This document shows positions 54,861 to 63,991 of a DNA stretch of 64,000 nucleotides, one piece after another (the first letter of the stretch is position 1; each line of letters starts with the position of its first letter). The position numbers were made by a program, and so were the translations under genes. Source of the DNA: Branchiostoma floridae (Eukaryota; Chordata; Leptocardii; Amphioxiformes; Branchiostomatidae); NCBI RefSeq assembly GCF_000003815.2, contig NC_049988.1, positions 6,600,004 to 6,664,003 on the forward strand, written 5' to 3'. The notes under the pieces are model-generated. The model ran no database searches, was not told where the DNA came from, and was given only the letters and a program-made list of their open reading frames with translations.

Positions 54861-55222
54861 TGATTTCTCCTTTAAACAACAAAAGAGCAGAATGTAAACT
54901 TAAACGTCGTTGTTTAACTTTTTCATTGCCTTAAATATGAACGGTAGATTATGGAGAAATAGTTTTCATATTTCTAAAAACATACAAATGATAAAATGAT
55001 AAAGTTTAAACATCCAGGGAATAAGATACGCCAATTACTAGTTACGTATTCAAGCAAAACCAATACTACAAATTAATAGTATTCAAAAAAAGGATATCCA
55101 TTTGCTTGAGTAACTGATCATGATATTTAATATCAAGTATTAGCTTTGCGAGTATAGAATAGACAATAGAATTTCTATCCCTTTTTTAAACTGGCTACAA
55201 TGACCAAAGTATGCACCAAGGC
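54861..55222. other. No gene seen
   Basis: AT-rich. It contains ATCCATTTGCTTGAGTAACT near 55095, a fragment of the repeat that forms the 64 bp palindrome at 26610. Confidence 0.4.
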
Positions 55223-55237
55223 AATATATACAATATG

Positions 55238-55321
<84 letters not shown>
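55223..55321 (+). repeat. (TA)n(GA)n compound microsatellite
   Basis: An alternating TA stretch of about 58 bp is joined directly to about 40 bp of GA. Confidence 0.98.
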
Positions 55322-55322
<1 letters not shown>

Positions 55323-55682
55323 AATTTAATTGCATAAAACTATACGTTATACTTAATGATAAGCCAGCCTAGGCCTTGCAACATACTATGAGCCTTCGCC
55401 CCCTTTAACAGGTAGCAGTGTTGTTTATAACCTCGTCTCCTTCGTACAAAAATCACTTGACGTTGTTATTGAGTATAAGACGTCTTACTGTCGAGAGCAC
55501 TTAAGAAAATTGGATTTCTTGACGTAATTCTCTCTCAAATCGTTTGAGAGCTCACTCGATTTCAAATTTTCAAACTTCCTAACGTACTCAGGAAAGAATA
55601 AGTGGTAATGATTTTCGTTGTTAATGATGTTTTTGAGAAGAGCCTTGCTCCATATTCGCACCCGAGGTCGCTACATGTATAA

Positions 55683-55921
55683 AGGTGCACTCTCACTGGA
55701 CTTGTGTGAAGCTTACGTCACTGTGGGGTTCGTTCTCTGCGTCACCATTTTGTTATTTTCTCCGATTTCTTTTAATAATTCAGATATTGCGTTATACGTA
55801 AAAATATGACTTAGAAGACACCAAGATACAAACAAATCGCTCTTTATCTCTGAAATTCGTTGAGTATCTTTCGAACCCCGCAGTGACGCAATCTTAACGC
55901 AAGTGCAGTGAGATTACACCT
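55683..55921. mobile_element. PIF/Harbinger-like MITE, 239 bp
   Basis: The left end AGGTGCACTCTCACTGGACT and the right complement AGGTGTAATCTCACTGCACT are inverted. Inner arms CACTGTGGGGTTCG and CGAACCCCGCAGTG. TAA lies on both sides (55680-55682 and 55922-55924). Shares its middle with 15674-15880 and 18620-18865. Confidence 0.88.
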
Positions 55922-56064
55922 TAAGCAAGCAATCTCATTAACAGAGCCTTGCTCGCAAACCCATCCTCCTAACGCCCGGTCCCCAACGGCATTAGCCTAT
56001 GGGGCCCTGCTATCCCATGCCCTATCAGTGGTTATTATGATTGTCGCTACAAACAAGCTGTCAA

Positions 56065-56250
56065 CCAATCAGAGAATAGGCCTATCTTGGGCTTGTTGTT
56101 GTCGCAAGCTGTCTCGCAAAGGCCGCTGGGAAGCTATCAGCCAATCATGTTACGTATTACATGGCTCCATCCACCTACGCACAATCCCCAACGGCTGACT
56201 GCCCATATAAGGGCAGGCTCATTAATATTTATAAGTAGGGCGCTCCCTAA
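56065..56250 (+). promoter_or_regulatory. Promoter-like block: two CCAAT boxes, CArG box, TATA-like box
   Basis: CCAATCAG at 56065-56072 and CCAATCAT at 56141-56148, then a perfect CArG/serum-response element CCATATAAGG at 56203-56212, then TTTATAAG at 56228-56235. The order and spacing fit a Pol II promoter with a start near 56255-56265. CCAAT plus CArG plus TATA is known from muscle and cytoskeletal actin-type promoters, but no actin exon lies downstream in the window. The transcript may be the structured or small-ORF region that follows. Confidence 0.4.
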
Positions 56251-56271
56251 CTGGTCTGAGTGCACAAGAAA

Positions 56272-56352
56272 GCAGAGGTAAACACAAGTCGTTTTGACAC
56301 GACTGTGGTCCCTCTGCGTAGGAGAATGTCGCAAATCATACAATATGATTTG
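56272..56352 (+). ncRNA. Two consecutive strong hairpins, possible structured RNA
   Basis: Hairpin 1: GCAGAGG (56272-56278) pairs with CCTCTGC (56311-56317) and encloses a second stem AGTCGT/ACGACT (56287-56304). Hairpin 2: CAAATCAT (56332-56339) pairs perfectly with ATGATTTG (56345-56352) around five bases. Both lie just downstream of the promoter-like block. They could be 5' UTR structure or part of a non-coding RNA; no known RNA family was recognised. Confidence 0.3.
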
Positions 56353-56463
56353 GGGAAACGAAGCTATGTTAAGGCTAACATGACATATCCAAAGCAGGGC
56401 CCAGCCGGGCTGTTTGTGGAAACGAAAAATAAAGAAATATCTACTTATTTTGCTGCAGACTGA
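56326..56463 (+). CDS. Small ORF (45 codons), unknown
   Basis: ATG at 56326, preceded by GGAGA, encodes a basic 45-residue peptide beginning MSQIIQYDLGKRSYVKANMT, with a YPKQGPAGLF stretch, and ends ISTYFAAD before TGA. It is the first ATG after the expected start site of the promoter-like block. It overlaps hairpin 2. No homology is recognised; it could be a chance frame. Confidence 0.25.
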   Translation: MSQIIQYDLGKRSYVKANMTYPKQGPAGLFVETKNKEISTYFAAD

Positions 56464-56489
56464 GATTTTTATGATTTATGAACGAAAAA

Positions 56490-56557
56490 CTTTTTAAAAC
56501 GGACGGAAATTTATGCAATCGTGCATTTCATCCATATATAATCAAATAAACATGACC
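56490..56557. mobile_element. Isolated right end of a Harbinger-like element
   Basis: ACGGACGGAAATTTATGCA and TCATCCATATATAATCAAAT, AAACATGACC, followed by TAA (56558-56560). Matches the right terminus at 63945-63991 and, more distantly, 15337-15370. No left partner was found nearby. Confidence 0.5.
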
Positions 56558-56934
56558 TAAGGTTAAAGACCGAGAAGACTAAATGAAAATGTTGCATGCA
56601 AAACATGACAAGACAAACTAAGGTCGCACCTGAGAGGTCGTTGCTATCTAGAGGGCAAATATTGATTGTTCTATCTCTTCCGCAATGCGCCAACAAGACT
56701 CGCGTATCTGAGATTGATAAAGGGGCAGCAAAATCATGTTTGGAGTTTTTAACTAGAAATCGAATTTGTTTTGTCGCATAATTCCATTATGGGCGATTAG
56801 TATAAGATCGGGAAAATTGACTAGAATAACAATTTACGTTTACAGTTCACTTGAGCTTTCTACATGTACATGCCAGAAACTACGAAAATTCATTCATTTT
56901 TCATTGAGTAATGCTCTTCCAACCTCACCAACAA

Positions 56935-58060
56935 AACGCCCCTGCAGTTCCAAAAAGTCAGCCGCTAGGGGGAGCAAAACCTGCGCCACTTCTTTCTGAC
57001 TACACAAGCTATATGCTACGAATCAATTACGACCAAAGTATGTCCAGAAGGAATCTTTGGAATCATTTGTGCACGGCTAATGAAAAATTGTTAATTAATC
57101 ACCTATATGGCGTTACCATTCTGTGACCTCTTGACCTTTTGACCACTGCCGTACTCCATTCCTACGTACCAGGTAACGTAGATATTTAAATCACGCGCTA
57201 TCTAAATCTTGAGCTTTCAGCAAATATCTCTTTGATTCACTCTTCTCGGAACCGCTTGCGGGTAGTTTACCAGACAGGATGTCAAATAAAACAACAAAAA
57301 AGCCCCTGCAGTTCCAAACCCTTAGCCGCCAGGGGAGGAAAACCTTCGCAACTTCTTCCGACTCCACAAGCTATCTTCATCCAAAACAATCACGACCAAA
57401 TTATGTCCAAAGATATTCTTTGTCCCCGCATCTATCATTTATGCACGGTAAGCAAAAATTGTTAATTCATCACCTATATGGCGATACGATTGTTTGACCT
57501 TCTAACATTTTGACCACTGCCACACTCCATTCCTAAGCACCAGGTAACGTAGATATTCAAACCACGTGCGCGCTATCTAAATCTTGAGCTTTCAGCAAAT
57601 ATCTCTTTGATTCACTCTTCTCGGAACCGCTTGCGGGCAGTTTGTGTTAGTTTACCAGACAGGGTGTCAAATAAAACAACCAAAAAGCCCCTGCAGTTCC
57701 TAAAACTTAGCCGCCAGGGGAGGAAAACCTTCGCAACTTCTTCCGACTCCACAAGCTATCTTCATCCAAAACAATCACCACCAAAGTATGTCCAAAGATA
57801 TTCTTTGCCCCTCATTTATCATGTGCACTGCTAAGCAAAAATTGTTAATTAATCACCTATATGGCGATACCATTCTGTGACCTCTTGACCTTTTGACCAC
57901 TGCAACACTCCATTCCTAAGCACCAGGTAACGTCGATATTTAAACCACGTGCGCGCTATCTAAATCTTGTCCTTTCAGCAAATATATCTCTTCGCTCTTC
58001 TCGGAACCGCTTGCGGGCAATTTTTTTGTTGGTTTACCAGACAGGATGTCAAATAAATCC
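56935..58060 (+). repeat. Tandem repeat, about 365-385 bp, three copies
   Basis: Units are anchored on CCTGCAGTTCC at 56941, 57305 and 57690. Each has GCCGC(T/C)AGGGG, GACTCCACAAGCTAT-like, CACCTATATGGCG, CATTCCT(A)AGCACCAGGTAACG, CTTGAGCTTTCAGCAAATAT, TTCTCGGAACCGCTTGCGGG and TTTACCAGACAGG in the same order. Copies 2 and 3 are much closer to each other than to copy 1. Short ORFs in each copy (for example 57232-57497, 57607-57834) simply follow the repeat. Confidence 0.92.
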
Positions 58061-58254
58061 GTCTGCAAGCACTAGACGACGGCAGACGACGTTTTCAGAC
58101 AGTTGGACAAGCACGTGGAAATTGGCTGAATAAACGGTCCTATTACCTGTAGTCTCATTTTAACGCCAGGCGAACAGGATAGGTGGATAATTAGCTGTGT
58201 AGGTAGAATTGGGTATCACTAACAGTTAGTACTGCCGCTTTGATTTATATGTAT

Positions 58255-58430
58255 GACCTAGTGGCGGGATCAAATGGTTACGAGTTCGATTCCTAGGCAC
58301 TTTTATCAGTCTTATACGTTGTGTTATTGGGAAGCGAAATTTATTGCACGACCTTGTTAATTTTTACTCCACCCAGGTGTAAATAGGTAACTGGATTCGA
58401 TTGGAGAATTAAAGGGAGAGGGACAGACTT
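58255..58430 (+). repeat. tRNA-derived SINE, diverged
   Basis: B box GAGTTCGATTCCTAGGC (about 58280), then TTATTGGGAAGCG, GCACGACCTTGTTAATTTTT and ACTCCACCCAGGTGTAAAT, the same body as 34200-34260. The A box is weak. Confidence 0.65.
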
Positions 58431-58916
58431 TGCCTTGTTTGTTTGTTTGTTTATTTATTCGCACACAAGTATTACATTAAAACACAAAACGGAAACAATG
58501 GATATAACAGGTGCAGGAGGAGGGAAAAAGCTTGTGAAGCTTATACTTAGCCCTCCTCCTTTAAACTAAACAAAATTGATTATGACATATAATAATAAAG
58601 TAAAGTAATACATAGAATAATGATACAATAAGGATAAATAAGTAATTAATGGTATGAATTTCAGTAGCATGCCCTAGACACAGTTGATTAATAACTTACT
58701 GTTTGTTCCAACCTCCTGAACAGGGGATATGGGGCATATTTCTTACATACTAGTACTGTACGTTCTACCAATTTGTGCGGAGTCCAGTAGTTAGTGACCC
58801 TACCTCTGGACAAAGAAGTTTGGACTTTGACTCCCTGCAGTTGTCGCTTACCGAACATGAAAAGGGTTACCGTCCTTACAATAAAATATTAGCATGAAAG
58901 TTCATCTGTGTTGGTA
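58431..58916. other. No gene seen
   Basis: AT-rich sequence with a GTTT tetramer tract at 58437-58455. Confidence 0.4.
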
Positions 58917-59305
58917 AATAACATTGTGGAAAAACTAAACTTTACTTAACCAACACTAAGATTAATTGGGACTTACCCCAAATTTTCAGCCGACTCCGTC
59001 AGCCTTGTTCACGGAATGGACCCGTCTGCTGTAACTTCCGGACGTGACGTCAGGGACACAAGACTGCAGCAGAGGGTCGTAGATGCCAGATAACTTGTGT
59101 CGGCNNNNNNNNNNNNNNNNNNNNNNNNNNNNNNNNNNNNNNNNNNNNNNNNNNNNNNNNNNNNNNNNNNNNNNNNNNNNNNNNNNNNNNNNNNNNNNNN
59201 NNNNTCCATTCCGTGAACAAGGTTGACGGAGTCGGCTGAAAATTTGGGGTAAGTCCCATATTAATTCTTAGTGTTGGTTAAGTAAAGTTTAGTTTTTCCA
59301 CACAA
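58917..59305. repeat. Large inverted repeat around an assembly gap
   Basis: The left arm (about 58925-59029: GTGGAAAAACTAAACTTTAC, TTAACCAACACTAAG to TTCACGGAATGGA) is mirrored almost exactly by the right arm (59205-59305: TCCATTCCGTGAACAAGG to AGTTTAGTTTTTCCACAC). A 100-N gap (59105-59204) replaces part of the loop. It is either a hairpin-forming element that the assembler could not cross, or a misjoin. Confidence 0.8.
59105..59204. other. Assembly gap (100 N)
   Basis: A round-size gap in the loop of the inverted repeat. Confidence 1.
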
Positions 59306-59687
59306 TAAAATATGTTAGAATATGGTCCACTATTTATTCTACCACGGCGCAACGAACCTGTAAATAATGTACATAGTGTCCAGTGGAAGATTAGCTCTTT
59401 GGTGAGCAAAACTTGGGTCAGGATGTTTATCACTATCGCTACAGGCATTTTGGTCATTACTGGTACTCGAAAAATGTAGCCTGATAAAATCTCGCTTATA
59501 TAGTAGCCCGCCCAGGATTTAAAAAATGCAGAGTACGGATCTCAGCAATATTTTACGTGCTTGGTTTCAAACAGTCAATTATGTAGATTAGAGCTGTCAT
59601 GATTTGTTTGCCTACCGACTCTTTAATAGGTAAACACTGACAGGGAGGTCAATAGGGTATCATATATTCCAAACTTTTAGCACTAGG

Positions 59688-59800
59688 GGTTGGTACCGGT
59701 AAAGGAATTTCAGGTACAGGTACGGTTCAGGTCCAGAGGATAGGGTACAGGTCCGGACCTTAACCTGGACCAGATTGTCTGTGGAAAAACTCACATTCAT
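59688..59800 (+). repeat. Copy of the GGTACCGGTA dispersed repeat
   Basis: GGGGTTGGTACCGGTAAAGG, then CAGGTCCAGAGGATAGGG, CAGGTCCGGACC, CCTGGACCAGATTGTCTGTG. It aligns with 14750-14840 (inside the 864 bp transposon) and 8733-8790. Confidence 0.65.
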
Positions 59801-61125
59801 TGGCAGCGTAGTTTGACTTTTGAAATTTCTATCAAGGGACTTTGAAATATCTTAGTACGGCGCAAAGTGTTGCCATAGCAACAAGACTAACTCTTGTGAC
59901 CTTTGACCTCTCTAGACAAGAAATAAAAGCATCCAAACTGAACTTATTGTAGACTGTCCTGACACTCCTAACATGGCTAAAAGACTATTTTTTCTAACCA
60001 AATAAAATAGCCCGAATCCTTACCTGTAATTTACACCCCAAAATTCCAACATTTTCGAAGATAAGGCATCTTAGACTTTCATTTTAACAAGCCAGGTTGA
60101 AAATCTATTGTCTACGCATGCCTCTATCTTGTAGTGACCTTAATCGACTCTGGCTCCGTCTTACCCCAATAATAGTCATGTCACTTGAAGTTGTCTCGTT
60201 CTTCCATTTGAAGTTGTCTCGTGCTAAGCATTTGGCTGATACAAAACTAAAATAAACTAAAGCTCATAACATAATCTGTTTGTTATTTACAGTAACTTTC
60301 ACGCATTCAAAAATTTGAAATAAGGGTATTTTCACACAACAGCCAATGACGTCTCCTACCGTTGATATATGGTGCATTGTCCTCGTTTGACATTTGGTGT
60401 ATTGTCTATTGTTGATGAAACTACCCCCTATCTGTGAATGAAACTATCCATTTTCTGTTGGTATACTTGTCACAGTGTTTGACTAACATGATAGTTTGAC
60501 CCTACAAAGAATAGGGTACAGTTTAGTCAACATGTAAGAGCCTTGTTTCGTAACCATCATAAAGTCAAAGATCAAAGAACTGGGACATAATTTTCAAACT
60601 TAGTCAGCAGAAAACAGTATACCGTAGTTTGTACTTTTTTTCTAGATACGCAAACGATTGTACGGGTACGGTGTGCGCCAAATGCATTCCTAGGGTTGAT
60701 GTGTTGAAAAATTCGTATTTTCCCAGAACTATTGTAGCAAAGCACAGTAGGGGCATCTTCTTTGGATCATTTTTAAAGAACGCTTGCAGATAGATGTGCA
60801 AATGGTAGGTGCGACAGGTCGTTCAGTGTAATATAACCAGCTGCTGCCGCGCCGTGTGCATGGGAAGTTGGTGTGTTACGCCGAAGGGCGGTTATACCTG
60901 CTATGTAGATACAGATACTTTTTGCAATGCATTGTGTTAAACCTAGCAACTTTATTTGTTTGTCCCATGAGTAGTTTAGCGACCTACAGGGCACAGAGTA
61001 CTGAGTGTTTTTTGATCCTTGGTTGCTCTCGTGAGCTCAAAAACCCTTTTACCTCGCTTCAGTAAGTTCAAACTAAAGATTGACAAAGCCAGATACTTTT
61101 GTATATAGAGTGCTAGAAAACAAGC
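59801..61125. other. No gene seen
   Basis: No supportable exon or RNA gene. Short frames at 60604-61065 overlap each other on opposite strands. Confidence 0.4.
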
Positions 61126-61600
61126 TTACGTCCTTTTAGACAACAGGGCGGTTATTGTGAGGGGTTCGGCCTTACCCCTAAGTGCTCTTCTAAGACACGA
61201 TTGGCCAGATTTGGCGTCTACTGCAAGACAAGCCTCGTCTGGACCAATAATGGATCCCCTCTGTTGAGGTAAGGGTCTTTTTTCAGCTCTCCGAGAAGAT
61301 GTGATGGGATTACTGAAAGTAACGTACTGCTGCATTCCTCCATACACTTTGGGACTGTTGGCTTTGCATCCCCAACCGGATATATTTCTGCACCCCTAAA
61401 ACCGTGCCTAGGCTGGAATGAAAACGTTTCGGTAGCATGCTTGTTTTCCTTGTATGGACCGTAGGACACGGAACCACTGGGTCTACATCCCCATCCGAAG
61501 TACAACCAAAAACAACCAAACCCTGCCCAAGCAGGATTGGATTCAAACGATTATGTTTTTTTTTTTCCTTGTATGACTTCACTGAAAAAAAAAGAACTGA
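61126..61600 (-). pseudogene. Candidate coding remnant with an internal tandem repeat, unknown
   Basis: On the minus strand two units of about 119 bp (about 61460-61577 and 61342-61460) each run from CATACAAGGAAAA through GGTTG/GGATG and GGGGATG. They translate to related segments in shifted frames (SGWGCRPSG/SGWGCKANS type). The downstream part stays open to a TAA near 61126, ending RRALRGKAEPLTITALLSKR. A TTTTTTTTCAG acceptor-like sequence precedes the first unit. The 119 bp period and the A11 run break the frame, so it looks like a decayed gene segment or a non-coding repeat. Family not recognised. Confidence 0.25.
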
Positions 61601-61823
61601 AATCGACGTACCAGGATTACTTTAGCGTTGTATTCATATCTCCCAGAATCTATTTTTTGTCTTTATTACGTTTTCAAAGATGAATTATGATAGTCACAAA
61701 CAGAAAAATCAATTTATTGGTTGTTATGCACGTAAGAAGACTGTGTTCTGATAACAATTAAATCAAAATCCAAGGAATGAAAAAAAATCATTTTAAAAAA
61801 CAGCATGTTTAAATTGCATCACA

Positions 61824-62060
61824 ATGACTCCTAATGGGATAAGAGTCTATATGGCGAATGTCACTGACTTCTGGGCCCCCTATTGTTTTCGTCTCAACGG
61901 GGCGAGAGTAAAGGAGGAGGACGAAATTGATGTGACACCGGAAAGGACCATGATAGGTAGTGTTACACGTGTAGGTAATGATAAACTGTCGGGCGTATTA
62001 AATGACAAATACTACAAGCCGCCATATATTTCAAAACAACTGCTGCATAGTCAAAGTTAA
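61824..62060 (+). CDS. Candidate short coding region, unknown
   Basis: ATG at 61824 (ACAATGACT) opens 78 codons. The first two thirds have protein-like composition (VYMANVTDFWAPYCFRLNGA, acidic KEEDEIDVTPERT), and a possible donor GTAATG follows GTGTAG near 61975. The rest of the frame becomes AT-driven. It may be a first exon ending near 61974. Not recognised. Confidence 0.22.
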   Translation: MTPNGIRVYMANVTDFWAPYCFRLNGARVKEEDEIDVTPERTMIGSVTRVGNDKLSGVLNDKYYKPPYISKQLLHSQS

Positions 62061-62671
62061 TTGCACAACATTTGTAAACGGGTACAATGTAAGGCAAACT
62101 AAGTACTAGTATATTGTATAAGTACAATATAAATGTAAGAAAAACTAAGTATATTGTATACGACAACTAGCTATATAGTATAATTAAATTGGTAACGTAA
62201 GAATACATGTATTGATATGACGAATATTTTTGGTCCAGATTGCTACAAACCTAGGTTAAACTTAAGAAAGGTTTTCTTCTAAATAAACAAAAACATACGA
62301 ATTGAAAAATCCAATAATACATATTCAGGAAAAGTAAATTTAGCAAAGCATTGGTTATGATAAAATATCCACGCGTTCATCCATCGTTTTTTTTAATAAG
62401 AATGATGAATTAGTTCGTCTAAAGTTGGCGCCGTTGTGACAGAAATCCAACTTTAGACGGATGGGTTCTGCACGAAATCAGCGCTTAAATTCCCTAAAGT
62501 AGTTGTTAAATATGACTCTGTCTTACACGGTGACTCTGTAGATTGATCCAAAAGTATACTTACAAGAAAGCGACGTTTTTTTTTGTCTGAAGATAATAGC
62601 TCGTCTCTGGGCGTTTGTGTCAGTCAAAAGTTGCAAAAACAGTATAGGTTCTGCAAAAGTAATTTTTTATA
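62061..62671. other. No gene seen
   Basis: A hairpin near 62418-62460 pairs CGTCTAAAGTTGG with CCAACTTTAGACG around about 18 bases. Nothing else is supportable. Confidence 0.5.
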
Positions 62672-63991
62672 GGCCATGTTAATTTGATTATATAGATGAC
62701 ATCCACTGGGAACCTCAAAACTGGTGCGAGCGAGCGAATAAAAAAAGTTGGGCAAAAAAATCCTTTATTAAGTGATCTTGGTGGTGATCTAACACACAGA
62801 GTATGGTATAATACAAAATAGATTTTTTTGTTCTTTCACATCTTCTTTAACTTTGGGACTTGCTTTGGTATTCTACGACATTAGTTACCATTTTTGGATA
62901 TCTATCTTTGCAATATACAGCATTCATTTGCTCATATTTCAGCTGCTCCGTACAATTTAGGTATAAGTGTGATATTTCTTAACCCTATTCAGACCGGGGG
63001 GGGGGGGGGCTTTTGAGGCCCGCGCTAACTTCGATGCCCTATAACGCCAGAGCGGCTTACGCTAGAGCCACCAAATTTGGTGAGTTTTCCTAAAATATTG
63101 TTGGCAACAATTTCGCGAAGTTGGACAAATTTTCCATTTTTTCTTGTTGCCATGGCAACCGTTTGTTGACAGGCAGTTTTGCCAAAAATCACTATTTTTG
63201 GTTCTAACAATGTATTTTTCACATTTATTTGCTATATTACTGCGATTTTGTTACATAAATAAAATCTTATATTATTCAGCATATCTTTCATAATTATATA
63301 TGCATAAATTATGCTAATTTGATGACGTCATCATCCCAAAATCCAAGATGGCGGACCGAATGGCCAGATCAAGAATAACAAGCTAATTATCCCTTAAAAT
63401 TTGTAACAACCTGGTATTTTTTCATCAAAAACCATCTAAATGAATGAATTTAGTCTATTTCCATTGCCCTTTGTGATTATTTGTTGCAAAAAAAGTATTT
63501 TTAAAAATTCAAGGTGGTGGATATAATATGGTGGAGCCCAACTCGTATCTTAGATGTGCATGACGTCATTTTATGACGTCATATTGACGTCATTGATGTT
63601 GCTATTGGCAACGCAAGTCGTAATTAACATTATCATTCTGTTATCTGCACTTGTTGTTACATTTTTGCAGCATAACTTGAAGTTTTCTGAGAATACCCAC
63701 TTTTCATGGGTTTGGCCAATGTAATCAAATTGATGACGTCATAATTACGTCATATTACGTCAACGTAACGTCAAACGTCACATACTTGTCAGATACTATG
63801 TCAAAATCATGTCCTAAAAATTTGGTGGTCCTACGGCACGTCGTTTTAGAGTTATAGGACTTAGAAGTGGAGGGCCTCAAAAGCCCCCCCCCGGTCCAGG
63901 GATGACCAAAAAAGCCCGGTCTGAATAGGGTTAAACGGATGGAAATTTATGCGTGCGTGGATGTCCATCATATAATGAAATAAATATGGCC
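62672..63991. mobile_element. PIF/Harbinger-like element interrupted by a TTAA element
   Basis: The left end GGCCATGTTAATTTGATTAT, ATAGATGACATCC matches the terminus at 14507. Next comes GGTGCGAGCGAGCGAATAAA, as in 15300-15320 on the other strand. The right end, CATCATATAATGAAATAAAT, ATGGCC, is the inverted partner. Flanks are ATA/TAC, so the 3 bp duplication is not clear. Without the nested insertion it would be about 370 bp. Confidence 0.6.
62983..63930. mobile_element. TTAA-flanked MITE (piggyBac or Kolobok type), 948 bp, CRE-rich
   Basis: Ends CCCTATTCAGACCGG and CCGGTCTGAATAGGG are perfect inverted repeats and are flanked exactly by TTAA (62979-62982 and 63931-63934). Inside the ends, GGCTTTTGAGGCCC and GGGCCTCAAAAGCC form a second inverted pair. 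Five perfect TGACGTCA palindromes lie at 63323, 63561, 63574, 63585 and 63734, with further TTACGTCA variants. There is no transposase ORF. TTAA plus CCC termini fit piggyBac; Kolobok also uses TTAA. Confidence 0.85.

Noticed and set aside
56247-56253. CCCTAAC as the template of a telomerase RNA (promoter and hairpins nearby)
   Set aside because: A telomerase RNA template needs about 1.5 repeats; only seven bases match TTAGGG, which is common by chance, and no pseudoknot was seen.
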